A stretch of 64,000 nucleotides of DNA, taken from positions 62,001 through 126,000 of the forward strand of contig NZ_JAAGLU010000024.1 in assembly GCF_010550245.1 (NCBI RefSeq). Reading direction: 5' to 3'. The translations under genes and the position numbers were made by a program. Position 1 is the stretch's first letter; the number at the start of each line of letters is the position of its first letter. Below, piece by piece: positions 8,576 through 17,275 of this stretch. Source of the DNA: Streptomyces sp. SID12501. GTDB taxonomy: Bacteria > Actinomycetota > Actinomycetes > Streptomycetales > Streptomycetaceae. Under the pieces are notes generated by a model, which was not told the DNA's origin, made no database searches, and was given only the letters and a program-made list of their open reading frames with translations.

Positions 8576-11479
8576 ATGACAGAGACGGCGAGCGGTCCGG
8601 CACGGAGTTCCCGCGCCAAGGGGACGAAGGCGGTCAGGGGACTGCGCATCGAGCGGATCCACACCACCCCCGGCGTGCACCCGTACGACGAGGTCGAGTG
8701 GGCGAGCCGTGACGTCGTCATGACCAACTGGCGCGACGGCTCGATCAACTTCGAGCAGCGTGGCGTCGAGTTCCCCGACTTCTGGTCGGTGAACGCGGTC
8801 AACATCGTCACCAGCAAGTACTTCCGCGGCGCTGTCGGCACGCCGCAGCGCGAGGTGAGCCTCAGGCAGCTCATCGACCGCATCGTGAAGACGTACACGA
8901 AGGCCGGCGAGGACTACAAGTACTTCGCCTCCCCGGCCGACGCCGAGATCTTCGAGCACGAGCTGGCGTACGCCCTCCTGCACCAGATCTTCAGCTTCAA
9001 CAGCCCCGTCTGGTTCAACGTCGGGACCCCGCAGCCCCAGCAGGTCTCGGCCTGCTTCATCCTGTCCGTCGACGACTCCATGGAGTCGATCCTCGACTGG
9101 TACAAGGAAGAGGGCATGATCTTCAAGGGCGGCTCGGGCGCAGGCCTGAACCTCTCCCGGATCCGCTCCTCCAAGGAACTGCTCTCCTCCGGCGGCAACG
9201 CCTCGGGTCCGGTCTCCTTCATGCGCGGCGCGGACGCGTCGGCGGGAACCATCAAGTCGGGCGGCGCCACCCGCCGCGCGGCCAAGATGGTCATCCTCGA
9301 CGTCGACCACCCCGACATCGAGAACTTCATCGAGACCAAGGTGAAGGAAGAGGAGAAGATCCGCGCCCTGCGCGACGCGGGCTTCGACATGGACCTGGGC
9401 GGCGACGACATCACGTCCGTCCAGTACCAGAACGCCAACAACTCGGTCCGCGTGAACGACACGTTCATGAAGGCGGTCGAGACCGGCGGCAAGTTCGGGC
9501 TCACCTCCCGGATGACCGGCGAGGTCATCGAGGAGGTCGACGCCAAGACGCTCTTCCGTAAGCTGGCCGAGGCGGCCTGGGCCTGCGCCGACCCGGGCAT
9601 CCAGTACGACGACACGATCAACCAGTGGCACACGTGCCCGGAGTCCGGCCGTATCAACGGCTCGAACCCGTGCAGCGAGTACATGCACCTGGACAACACG
9701 TCCTGCAACCTCGCCTCGCTGAACCTGATGAAGTTCCTGAAGGACGACGGCAAGGGCCGCCAGTCCTTCGAGATCGACCGCTTCGCGAAGGTCGTCGAGC
9801 TCGTCATCACCGCGATGGACATCTCCATCTGCTTCGCCGACTTCCCGACCGAGAAGATCGGCGAGAACACGCGCGCGTTCCGCCAGCTCGGCATCGGCTA
9901 CGCCAACCTCGGCGCCCTGCTGATGGCGACCGGTCACGCGTACGACTCCGTGGGCGGCCGCGCCCTGGCCGGTGCCATCACCTCCCTGATGACCGGTACG
10001 TCGTACCGCCGCTCCGCCGAACTCGCCGCGGTCGTCGGCCCGTACGACGGCTACGCCCGCAACGAGCAGCCGCACCTGCGGGTCATGAAGCAGCACGCCG
10101 ACGAGAACGGCAAGGCCGTCCGTATCGACGACCTGGACACCCCGATCTGGGCCGCCGCCACGGAGGCCTGGCAGGACGTCGTCCGCATCGGCGAGAAGAA
10201 CGGCTTCCGCAACGCGCAGGCGTCCGTCATCGCCCCGACCGGCACCATCGGTCTCGCGATGTCCTGCGACACCACGGGTCTTGAGCCCGACCTCGCGCTG
10301 GTCAAGTTCAAGAAGCTCGTCGGCGGCGGCTCGATGCAGATCGTCAACGGCACCGTCCCGCAGGCCCTGCGCCGCCTGGGCTACCAGGAGGAGCAGATCG
10401 AGGCGATCGTCGCCCACATCGCCGAGCACGGCCATGTGATCGACGCCCCGAGCCTCAAGCACGAGCACTACGAGGTGTTCGACTGCGCCATGGGCGAGCG
10501 GACCATCTCCGCGATGGGCCACGTCCGCATGATGGCCGCGATCCAGCCCTGGATCTCCGGCGCCCTGTCCAAGACGGTCAACATGCCGGAGACGGCGACC
10601 GTCGAGGAGGTCGAGGAGATCTACTTCGAGGCCTGGAAGATGGGCGTCAAGGCGCTCGCGATCTACCGTGACAACTGCAAGGTCGGCCAGCCGCTCTCCG
10701 TCAAGAAGAAGGAGAACGAGAAGACCGCGGTGACCGCGAAGACCGAGGCGACGATCCGTGAGGCCGTCGAGAAGGTCGTCGAGTACCGCCCGGTCCGCAA
10801 GCGCCTCCCCAAGGGCCGCCCCGGCATCACCACGTCGTTCACGGTCGGCGGCGCCGAGGGCTACATGACCGCCAACTCCTACCCGGACGACGGTCTCGGC
10901 GAGGTCTTCCTGAAGATGTCCAAGCAGGGTTCCACCCTCGCGGGCATGATGGACGCCTTCTCGATCGCCATCTCGGTGGGTCTGCAGTACGGCGTGCCCC
11001 TGGAGACGTACGTCTCGAAGTTCACGAACATGCGCTTCGAGCCGGCCGGTATGACGGACGACCCCGATGTCCGCATGGCCCAGTCGATCGTCGACTACAT
11101 CTTCCGTCGCCTCGCACTGGACTTCCTCCCCTTCGAAACGCGTTCCGCCCTCGGCATCCACTCCGCCGACGAGCGCCAGCGTCACCTGGAGACGGGGTCC
11201 TACGAGCCGACCGACGAAGAGGTCGGCATCGAGTTCGAGGGCCTCGCCCAGTCGGCGCCCCGCACGCAGGAACTGAAGGCCGTCGCGGCCCCGAAGATCG
11301 CCGTCGCTCCGACGCCGGAGCCCGCGCTGGCGCAGGTCCACACCAGCGCCGAACTGGTGGAGATGCAGTTGGGCATCCAGGCGGACGCCCCGCTGTGCTT
11401 CTCCTGCGGTACGAAGATGCAGCGGGCCGGGTCCTGCTACATCTGCGAGGGATGCGGGTCGACCAGCGGTTGCAGCTGA
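8576..11479 (+). CDS. nrdJ: Vitamin B12-dependent (class II) ribonucleotide reductase
   Basis: Reduces ribonucleotides to deoxyribonucleotides with adenosylcobalamin as radical generator, so it works with or without oxygen. 967 residues, the long class II form. Visible marks: the first redox cysteine Cys160 in QVSACFILS, the glycine-rich GGSGAGLNLSRIRS loop, NPCSEYMHLDNTSCNLAS with the radical-site cysteine and glutamate, and the C-terminal zinc-ribbon-like CFSCGTK and CEGCGSTSG cysteines that regenerate the active-site disulfide. ATG start with GGGAGG five bases upstream. The 167-base leader contains a GTGTCA/TGACAC inverted repeat (8520-8542) but no B12 riboswitch. A strong terminator follows. 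Confidence 0.98.
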   Translation: MTETASGPARSSRAKGTKAVRGLRIERIHTTPGVHPYDEVEWASRDVVMTNWRDGSINFEQRGVEFPDFWSVNAVNIVTSKYFRGAVGTPQREVSLRQLIDRIVKTYTKAGEDYKYFASPADAEIFEHELAYALLHQIFSFNSPVWFNVGTPQPQQVSACFILSVDDSMESILDWYKEEGMIFKGGSGAGLNLSRIRSSKELLSSGGNASGPVSFMRGADASAGTIKSGGATRRAAKMVILDVDHPDIENFIETKVKEEEKIRALRDAGFDMDLGGDDITSVQYQNANNSVRVNDTFMKAVETGGKFGLTSRMTGEVIEEVDAKTLFRKLAEAAWACADPGIQYDDTINQWHTCPESGRINGSNPCSEYMHLDNTSCNLASLNLMKFLKDDGKGRQSFEIDRFAKVVELVITAMDISICFADFPTEKIGENTRAFRQLGIGYANLGALLMATGHAYDSVGGRALAGAITSLMTGTSYRRSAELAAVVGPYDGYARNEQPHLRVMKQHADENGKAVRIDDLDTPIWAAATEAWQDVVRIGEKNGFRNAQASVIAPTGTIGLAMSCDTTGLEPDLALVKFKKLVGGGSMQIVNGTVPQALRRLGYQEEQIEAIVAHIAEHGHVIDAPSLKHEHYEVFDCAMGERTISAMGHVRMMAAIQPWISGALSKTVNMPETATVEEVEEIYFEAWKMGVKALAIYRDNCKVGQPLSVKKKENEKTAVTAKTEATIREAVEKVVEYRPVRKRLPKGRPGITTSFTVGGAEGYMTANSYPDDGLGEVFLKMSKQGSTLAGMMDAFSIAISVGLQYGVPLETYVSKFTNMRFEPAGMTDDPDVRMAQSIVDYIFRRLALDFLPFETRSALGIHSADERQRHLETGSYEPTDEEVGIEFEGLAQSAPRTQELKAVAAPKIAVAPTPEPALAQVHTSAELVEMQLGIQADAPLCFSCGTKMQRAGSCYICEGCGSTSGCS

Positions 11480-11515
11480 CCTCGACGGACGGTCTCTGAC
11501 CGTTGAGCGAGTGAG

Positions 11516-11554
11516 GGAGGAGGGGCGCCGGCCATGTGCCGGTGCCCCTCCTTC
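11516..11554 (+). terminator. nrdJ terminator, 17-bp stem
   Basis: Bases 11516-11532 pair with 11538-11554 (two G-U pairs) around a five-base loop, 37 bases after the nrdJ stop. The GGGAGGAGGGG within its left arm looks like a ribosome site for the ATG at 11534, but that ATG is in the loop, so I read the element as a terminator. Confidence 0.75.
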
Positions 11555-11584
11555 GTCGTGCCGGTGGTCGCGCAATCTCCGTCC

Positions 11585-12303
11585 ATGGACGACCCGTCGT
11601 GGCAGCACGACGGAGACATCGGTGAACTCTCGGGGGCTGCCCGGGCCGCCGCTCTCGACGCGCCGGTCGCGGGTCTCCGTTCCCCGGATCCCGTGGTGCG
11701 TGACGAGCGCGCGTATGGCACGGCCGTCCGCTGGATACCCGGCCTCGACGCGGCGGAACGGCGGTGGCTCGGGGAGCGTACGGCCGGGCTGTTCGACGAT
11801 CCCGGCACTCAGGCGCGCGCGTTCGCGTCCCTTGTCGTGGCCCGGATCGCCGACGCGGGGGACTGGCGGCAGGAGTGGTGGGAGGCGTTCGCCGGGTGGC
11901 GTCCCGGTGAGACCGATCTGCCCGTGTACGACCCCGGGCATGTCTTCGACGCCCGGGAGGACGACCGGAACGCCCGTGGGCCGGCTCGGGTCCTGTGCCG
12001 GCCCGGTCTCGGGGCCGACTGGTCGGTGGGACGGCTGGACGCCGTCTCGGCGGCGTTCCGGATGGGAGAGCCGGAGCCCCCGGTTCCCCCTGGGCCCCCA
12101 ACACCATGCGCACACTGCGCGTGTTCTACCTGCTGGTGGACCGCGGACTGCTGACACCGGGAGGGGACGGCCCGCCGAGCACGGTCCCTCAAACGGAGGC
12201 CGTGCTCGATGCCCTGGCCGCCACCCTCACGATCATCACCCCCTACCTGCCCTCCCCTTCGGGAGGGATCAGGTCTGACGTGTGCGGCCCATCTCCCTGC
12301 TGA
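11585..12303 (+). pseudogene. DUF2785-like protein gene broken by a single-base frameshift
   Basis: The frame from 11585 (MDDPSWQHDGDIG) reads a helical-repeat protein with RDERAYGTAVRWIPG and ARAFASLVVARIADAG, typical of DUF2785, until about 12094. There it runs out of the family and ends after a cysteine/tryptophan-rich tail at 12154. The family C-terminus (NTMRTLRVFYLLVDRGL and so on) continues in the next frame to 12303. Adding one C to the C5 run at 12095-12099 rejoins both parts as GPPNTMRTL. So the gene has either lost one base or the run was miscalled. It is not clear whether translation starts at 11585 or at the ATG 11534 within the upstream stem. Function of the family is unknown. 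The tail overlaps the converging TerD-like gene by 35 bases. Confidence 0.72.
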
Positions 12304-12802
12304 ACGTCGAGGGGTCGTCCTCGAAGCCCTGGACGCCGGAGTGGAAGTCCCACGACCCGGCCTCGTCGCGGACGAACTCCGCGACCGTGGCCGCCGTAGA
12401 CCCCAGAACACCGCCGAAGTCGTCCTCGGCCAGGACGGTGTAGCCCTCGCGAATGCGCAGGCCCGGCCCCCGGACGCTGACGAACGTCCGGTGCGTGGAG
12501 CGCTGCTGGATGATGACGCCGACCACCACGCGCGCGTACTGGGCGCCCAGCCGGTCGAACTCCAGCGTCATGACCTCGTCCCAGCCGAAGCCCTTGCCGT
12601 CCTTGCTGTCCCGGTTGAGGGTGATCGTGCCGTCCGGAGAGCGGCTGTCGAAGTGCACCACATAGGCGGGATCGCCGTACGGATCGGTCGCCGGGTAGGT
12701 GGCGGCAACGATGTCGAGATCGGTTGGCGGCTGACCCGTTGGACTCGGATCCCACTTCAGTGAGACTTCGGCCTTGCGGATCCCCTTGTTGAGGGCCTTC
12801 AC
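12269..12802 (-). CDS. TerD-family stress protein
   Basis: Calcium-binding TerD/CABP-like protein, 177 residues, of the family linked to tellurite and general stress responses and to Streptomyces differentiation. The N-terminal strand VSLKWDP, then DLDIVAATY and the later VHFDSRSPDGTITLNRDSK carry the acidic residues of the Ca2+ sites. The GFGWDEVMTLEFDRL segment is also characteristic. The usual C-terminal GYAFV-like end is replaced by a hydrophilic 30-residue tail. GTG start with GGGAAGGAAAG upstream. It stands alone rather than in a ter cluster and is convergent with the broken DUF2785 gene. Specific role is not known. Confidence 0.85.
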   Translation of the reverse strand: MKALNKGIRKAEVSLKWDPSPTGQPPTDLDIVAATYPATDPYGDPAYVVHFDSRSPDGTITLNRDSKDGKGFGWDEVMTLEFDRLGAQYARVVVGVIIQQRSTHRTFVSVRGPGLRIREGYTVLAEDDFGGVLGSTAATVAEFVRDEAGSWDFHSGVQGFEDDPSTFSREMGRTRQT

Positions 12803-12944
12803 CAGACTTTCCTTCCCCGTTCGCCGTGTGCTGTCGCTCCAACTGCCCGTACATCACAGCTGGTTGTCCATCGTGTCACGCGCGCGGGGGCGCTCGCGCG
12901 GTCGTACTGCGCCCGAGCGTGACCGGCGCCACGCCGCGGGGCCT

Positions 12945-12950
12945 TACGAT
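12945..12950 (+). promoter_or_regulatory. -10 box for a leaderless transcript
   Basis: TACGAT ends seven bases before the GTG at 12957, and no Shine-Dalgarno sequence precedes that start. The transcript probably begins at or next to the start codon. Confidence 0.5.
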
Positions 12951-12956
12951 GGCGCG

Positions 12957-13562
12957 GTGCTGGTCAAGTGGATTCGCTGCACCGTGGTGGACCGCCGCGG
13001 TTTCGAACGCGGGCAGCGAAAGTGGGCGGGACTTCTGGGGGAGCCGGGATTCCGGGGGCAGGGCGGGGGCTGGAGCCGGGGGCGTCCCGGCGTGGCACAC
13101 GTCTTCGCCTTCTGGGAGAGCCGCGCCTTCTACGACTCCTTCATGGCCCGGTCCCATGACCGGCTCGCCACCACGCAGTCGGGCACCTTCAAGGATCAGC
13201 AGGTCAAGCTGTTCGACCACCGTTTCGACGTGAAGACCGGCTTCGAGCCGCGCTTCACGGACTCCGACGTGGTACGGGTGGCGCACTGCCGCGTCCACGA
13301 GGAGCGCGCCGAGCACTTCGCGCTGATGCAGGAGAAGGTCTGGAACCCCGCGATGGCGGGTTCGCCCGGCATGCTGCGGGGGTTGTTCGGCGAGGCGCCG
13401 GGGCACGAGTTCCTGATCCTGTCGATGTGGCGCTCGGCCGCCGAGCACGGCAAGTACCGGGCCGAACGTGTGGAGCGGCTGGCACTGCGGGCCCAGCTGG
13501 AGGCGGACGTCGCGGCACTCGCCGGAGACATCGTCGAACTGGAACCCAGCTGGATAGTCTGA
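12957..13562 (+). CDS. DUF4937-like (antibiotic-monooxygenase fold) protein
   Basis: 201-residue protein with two ferredoxin-like halves as in DUF4937/ABM-fold proteins. The first half reads LVKWIRCTVVDRRGFERGQRKW and then VAHVFAFWESRAFYDSFM; the second repeats the pattern with VVRVAHCRVHEERAEHFALMQE and HEFLILSMWRSAAEHGKY. The GTG at 12957 gives the conserved MLVKWIRC start. Longer in-frame starts upstream read low-complexity arginine-rich sequence and are not credible. The gene stands alone and no enzyme activity can be assigned. Confidence 0.75.
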   Translation: MLVKWIRCTVVDRRGFERGQRKWAGLLGEPGFRGQGGGWSRGRPGVAHVFAFWESRAFYDSFMARSHDRLATTQSGTFKDQQVKLFDHRFDVKTGFEPRFTDSDVVRVAHCRVHEERAEHFALMQEKVWNPAMAGSPGMLRGLFGEAPGHEFLILSMWRSAAEHGKYRAERVERLALRAQLEADVAALAGDIVELEPSWIV

Positions 13563-13691
13563 GGTCCGGACCCTGGGTTCCGGACCTTGTGTTCCGCCTC
13601 GTGTGCTCCAGGGCGCACGACATGTGTGACATACGCCGTATAGAGGCCGTGTGAGTGCCCGGTCGGCGCCGACCCGATCTAGGGTTTTGGC

Positions 13692-14351
13692 ATGGTAAGA
13701 CCACGGCGCATCGTCCTTGTCCGGCACGGCGAGTCAATGGGCAATGCCGATGACACCGTCTATGAGCGCGAGCCGGATCATGCCCTCGCCCTCACCGAAC
13801 GCGGCTGGCGACAGGCGGAGGAGACCGGCAAGCGGCTGCGCGAGGTGTTCGGGCAGGAGCAGGTGAGCGTCTATGTCTCCCCCTATCGCCGTACGCACGA
13901 GACCCTGCGCGCGTTCGGCCTGAACTCCGACCTCATGCGCGTACGCGAGGAGCCCCGGCTGCGCGAGCAGGACTGGGGCAACTGGCAGGACCGGGACGAC
14001 GTACAGCTGCAGAAGGCGTACCGGGACGCGTACGGGCACTTCTTCTACCGCTTCGCCCAGGGGGAGTCCGGCGCCGACGTGTACGACAGGGTCGGCGGCT
14101 TCCTGGAGAGCCTCTACCGCAGCTTCGAGGCGCCCGACCATCCGCCCAACGTGCTGCTGGTGACCCACGGGCTGGCCATGCGGCTGTTCTGCATGCGCTG
14201 GTTCCACTGGACGGTCGCGGAGTTCGAGTCGCTGTCGAATCCGGGGAACGCGGAGATGCGGATGCTCGTTCTCGGAAGCGACGGCAGGTACACCCTTGAC
14301 CGGCCGTTCGAGCGCTGGCGTGATCCGGAATCGTATGGAATCACCGGATAG
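13692..14351 (+). CDS. Histidine phosphatase (phosphoglycerate mutase superfamily)
   Basis: 219-residue branch-1 histidine phosphatase. The phospho-accepting histidine is in LVRHGES (residues 9-15), the second arginine in SPYRRTHET, the proton-donor glutamate in LREQDWGNWQ, and the second histidine in LLVTHGLAM. It lacks the length and loops of dPGM glycolytic mutases, so a phosphatase acting on a small phospho-substrate is more likely. Twelve bases separate it from the ADP-ribosylglycohydrolase gene, so the two are probably co-transcribed. TAGGGT 12 bases upstream of the ATG could be a -10 box of a short-leader or leaderless transcript. Confidence 0.88.
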   Translation: MVRPRRIVLVRHGESMGNADDTVYEREPDHALALTERGWRQAEETGKRLREVFGQEQVSVYVSPYRRTHETLRAFGLNSDLMRVREEPRLREQDWGNWQDRDDVQLQKAYRDAYGHFFYRFAQGESGADVYDRVGGFLESLYRSFEAPDHPPNVLLVTHGLAMRLFCMRWFHWTVAEFESLSNPGNAEMRMLVLGSDGRYTLDRPFERWRDPESYGITG

Positions 14352-14363
14352 AGTGGCAGGGCG

Positions 14364-15293
14364 ATGACCGTTGATTCCTCTCCTCAATCCTCTGCTCAGG
14401 CCTCACCTCACGAGCGCCTGGAGCGCGCCCTGGCCAGCCTGCGCGGGCTTGCGGTGGGGGACGCGCTCGGGTCGCAGTTCTTCGTGCCCGTGAACCATTC
14501 GCTGCTGGGGCTCCGCGAGCTGCCGCCCGGCCCCTGGCAGTGGACCGACGACACGGAGATGGCGTGCTCCGTGGTGGCCGTGCTGGCCGCCCACCAACGC
14601 ATCGACCAGGACGCACTGGCCCTTTCCTTCGCGCGGCACCACGACTTCGACCGCGGGTACGGTCCCGCGGTGAACCGGCTCCTGCGGCTGGTCCGGGAGG
14701 GCGGCGACTGGCGCGAGCTGGCGTCCGCCCTGTTCAACGGCCAGGGGTCCTGGGGCAACGGCGCGGCCATGCGGATCGCTCCCCTGGGCGCCTGGTACGT
14801 GGACGATCCGGAGCAGGCCACCCATCAGGCCGAGATCTCGGCCTACCCCACGCACCAGCACCGCGAGGCCGTGGTCGGCGCCATGGCCGTCGCCGCGGCC
14901 GCAGCCCTGGTGGGAGCCCCGGGCGGCCCGCCGAGCCCCGGTGCGCTCCTCGACGGTGTCATCGCGCTCGTTCCGAGGAGCGCCGTCTCCGCCGGGCTGC
15001 GGCGTGCCCGGGACATGCTCGACTACGCCGACGCGGGCACGGTCGCGGCCGTACTGGGCTGTGGCCGGCGTACGTCGGCGCACGACACTGTGCCGTTCGC
15101 GCTCTGGTCCGCCGCGCGCGCCCTCGGTGACTACGAGGACGCGTTCTGGGCGACGGCCCAGGTGGGCGGCGACGTGGACACCAACTGCGCCATCGTGGGT
15201 GGCGTACTCGCCGCGGGCAAGGCGGGGGTGCCGCCGTCGGCGTGGCTGGAGCGGACGGAAGCGTTGCCGGAGTGGGCGCCCGCGCGGTCCTAG
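14364..15293 (+). CDS. ADP-ribosylglycohydrolase family protein
   Basis: Dinuclear magnesium hydrolase of the DraG/ARH family, which removes ADP-ribose from proteins or hydrolyses related N-glycosides; 309 residues. Metal ligands are visible at the family positions: GLAVGDALGSQFF near residue 30, WTDDTEMACS near 60, and the C-terminal GGDVDTNCAIVGG, which supplies the last aspartates. The middle carries GNGAAMRIAPLG, also conserved. Start ATG at 14364 follows the phosphatase stop by 12 bases. The partnership with a histidine phosphatase suggests sequential processing of ADP-ribose-type products, but that is inference. A stem terminator follows. Confidence 0.93.
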   Translation: MTVDSSPQSSAQASPHERLERALASLRGLAVGDALGSQFFVPVNHSLLGLRELPPGPWQWTDDTEMACSVVAVLAAHQRIDQDALALSFARHHDFDRGYGPAVNRLLRLVREGGDWRELASALFNGQGSWGNGAAMRIAPLGAWYVDDPEQATHQAEISAYPTHQHREAVVGAMAVAAAAALVGAPGGPPSPGALLDGVIALVPRSAVSAGLRRARDMLDYADAGTVAAVLGCGRRTSAHDTVPFALWSAARALGDYEDAFWATAQVGGDVDTNCAIVGGVLAAGKAGVPPSAWLERTEALPEWAPARS

Positions 15294-15300
15294 CGTGTGC

Positions 15301-15330
15301 GGCGCACCGCACCGTGCGGCGCGGTGCGCC
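15301..15330 (+). terminator. Terminator after the ADP-ribosylglycohydrolase gene
   Basis: GGCGCACCGC (15301-15310) and its exact complement (15321-15330) with a 10-base loop that can itself fold, eight bases after the stop codon, followed by TTG. Confidence 0.65.
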
Positions 15331-15365
15331 TTGAACGCTGTCGACTCGGGTTGCTGGGGGATGGG

Positions 15366-15412
15366 CGCCGGACGCCCTCCTCGCGCGGTTCCTCAATCAC
15401 CGGACGCCGGAC
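15366..15412. repeat. Streptomyces intergenic repeat fragment
   Basis: TCCTCAATCACCGGACG at 15390-15406, flanked by copies of GCCGGACGCC, resembles the dispersed repeat with the core TCCTCAATCGCCGGACG that I remember as frequent between Streptomyces genes. Identification is from memory; the short GCCGGACGCC copies are visible directly. Confidence 0.45.
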
Positions 15413-15492
15413 GCCGCTCCGGTGCCCCGGGCGACGTACGGCGCCCGGCGTGACCCCTTCGGCAGTGCCCCTGCGGGCCCGCTGCCGGGAGA

Positions 15493-17049
15493 TCAGCCGC
15501 CGGCCGGGCCCGTGGTGCTCGCCGTGCCTGCCAGGGCCTCCAGGTCGCTCTTGCGGACGCGGATGACGAACCAGGCGGTGGCGAGGGCCAAAACTGCCAT
15601 CGCGGCGGCGGGGATGAACGCCGTGGAGATTCCGTGGGCGAGTACCTCGTGGCTCCAGGGGGCGGGGAGTTGCCCGGTCTTGGTAAACTCCGCCTTCTGC
15701 TCCGCCGTGGCCTGGGCGAGGAACTCGGGCACCTGTTTCGCCGCCTCGTCACGGCTCGAGGAGCCGAACACCGTCGTCAGGATGGAGAGGCCGAGCGAAC
15801 CGCCGACCTGCTGCGTGACGTTGAGCAGCCCGGACGCGGCGCCCGCCTCGTGCGCGGCGACCCCGGAGACCGCCGTCAGGGTCAGCGTCACGAAGTTCAG
15901 GCCCATGCCGAACCCGAACACCAGCATCGGGCCGAGCACCCCGCCGACGTACGAGCTGTCAGGGGTGATGAAGGCCTGCCAGGCGAGGCCGAGCGTGGCC
16001 AGTGCCGAGCCGGCCACCATGAACGGTTTGGGCCCCAGGACCGGCAGGAACCGCTGCGACAGGCCCGCGCCCGTGGCGATCGCGAAGGTCACCGGCAGGA
16101 AGGCGAGGCCCGCCTCGATCGGCGTGTACAGCAGGACGTTCTGCACGAAGAGGACGATGAAGAAGAACATGCCGAACATCGCGGCGGCCAGGCTCAGCAT
16201 GATCACGTACGTGCCCGAGCGGTTGCGGTCGGCGAACATCCTCAGCGGGGTGATCGGTTCCTTGGCGCGCATCTCCACAAAGGCGAAGGCGACCAGCAGG
16301 ACCACCGCCGTGGCGAAGGACGCGAGGGTCAGGCTGTCCCGCCAGCCCTTCTCCGCCGCGCGGATGAAGCCGTAGACGAGGGACGCCATGCCCAGCGTCG
16401 AGGTCAGCGCGCCCAGGATGTCGAAGCGGCCCGGGTGGCGTTCGGACTCGCCGATGTAGATCGGCGTGAGCACGGCGATCAGCAGACCGATCGGTACGTT
16501 GACGAAGAGCACCCAGCGCCAGTCGAGCCACTCCGTGAGCATGCCGCCGGCGAGCAGACCGACGGCGCCGCCGCCGGCCGAGACGGCGGCGAAGACCCCG
16601 AACGCCCGGTTGCGCTCGGGGCCTTCGGGGAACGTGGTGGTGATGAGCGCCAGCGAGGTGGGCGAGGCGATCGCGCCGCCCACGCCCTGCAGCGCCCGCG
16701 CGGCCAGCAACTGCCAGGGTTCCTGGGCGAGTCCGCCCAGCAAGGAGGCGGCGATGAACACCAGGATGCCGGTCATGAAGACCCGGCGGCGGCCGAGGAT
16801 GTCACCGGCCCTGCCGCCGAGGAGCAGCAGGCCGCCGAAGGTGAGCGTGTAGGCGCTGACCACCCAGGTGAGGTCGGTCGTGCTGAACTTGAGAGCGCCT
16901 TGAATGTGCGGCAGCGCGATGTTCACAATCGTCGCGTCGAGTACCACCATGAGCTGGCAGGCCGCGATGACGGTGAGCGCTATGCCGGGATGCCCCTCCC
17001 GGCGGGCCGCACCTGGTTTCTGGTCTTTCATCAACGAAGAGGTAGTCAC
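15493..17049 (-). CDS. MFS multidrug efflux transporter, DHA2 (14-TM) family
   Basis: Proton-driven drug exporter in the membrane, 518 residues. The first helices read ALTVIAACQLMVVLDATIVNIALP, the DHA2 signature with the membrane-embedded aspartate. Motif A is GRAGDILGRRRVF, and the helix-5 efflux region (motif C) is present around GGGAVGLLAGGMLTEW. Fourteen hydrophobic segments can be counted. GTG start with a GGGGGA site. It is divergent from a TetR gene, and two copies of a 20-base operator lie between them, so repression by that TetR protein and induction by a substrate are likely. The substrate is unknown. Confidence 0.94.
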   Translation of the reverse strand: MTTSSLMKDQKPGAARREGHPGIALTVIAACQLMVVLDATIVNIALPHIQGALKFSTTDLTWVVSAYTLTFGGLLLLGGRAGDILGRRRVFMTGILVFIAASLLGGLAQEPWQLLAARALQGVGGAIASPTSLALITTTFPEGPERNRAFGVFAAVSAGGGAVGLLAGGMLTEWLDWRWVLFVNVPIGLLIAVLTPIYIGESERHPGRFDILGALTSTLGMASLVYGFIRAAEKGWRDSLTLASFATAVVLLVAFAFVEMRAKEPITPLRMFADRNRSGTYVIMLSLAAAMFGMFFFIVLFVQNVLLYTPIEAGLAFLPVTFAIATGAGLSQRFLPVLGPKPFMVAGSALATLGLAWQAFITPDSSYVGGVLGPMLVFGFGMGLNFVTLTLTAVSGVAAHEAGAASGLLNVTQQVGGSLGLSILTTVFGSSSRDEAAKQVPEFLAQATAEQKAEFTKTGQLPAPWSHEVLAHGISTAFIPAAAMAVLALATAWFVIRVRKSDLEALAGTASTTGPAGG

Positions 17050-17072
17050 TATGGGTCCCCCATAAGAGCACT

Positions 17073-17092
17073 AGTGAACGCTTGCGTTCACT
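17073..17092. promoter_or_regulatory. TetR operator 1
   Basis: Imperfect only at its two central bases: AGTGAACGC-TT-GCGTTCACT. It lies 24-43 bases upstream of the efflux pump start, where it would block that promoter. Confidence 0.82.
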
Positions 17093-17121
17093 GTCGCGTC
17101 GAACGGTAGTGAGTCCCCGAC

Positions 17122-17141
17122 AGTGAACGCAAGCGTTCACT
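17122..17141. promoter_or_regulatory. TetR operator 2
   Basis: Same element in the other orientation (AGTGAACGC-AA-GCGTTCACT), 49 bases centre-to-centre from operator 1 and 135 bases upstream of the tetR start. Two copies suggest joint control of pump and regulator. Confidence 0.82.
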
Positions 17142-17275
17142 GAAGTCGCCGCCGTGTCGTTCACCGGTTGCCCGGGTAATCTCGGCGATTCACCTCGTCG
17201 GCGATCACCTCAATACCGACAATCCTCATAAATGCTTGCACCCTCCGCTCCCTCCTGCCCGCTGGAGACACTCAG

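Noticed and set aside
8513..12157. A 1214-codon open frame on the minus strand across nrdJ
   Set aside because: It is antisense to a certain ribonucleotide reductase gene; its translation is Arg/Gly/Leu-rich without family similarity. Long antisense frames are normal at this GC content.
17073..17141. The GAACGC/GCGTTC repeats as Rex sites
   Set aside because: Rex operators have TGTGAAC-N2-GTTCACA spacing. Here the arms are longer, duplicated and lie between a TetR gene and its probable target.
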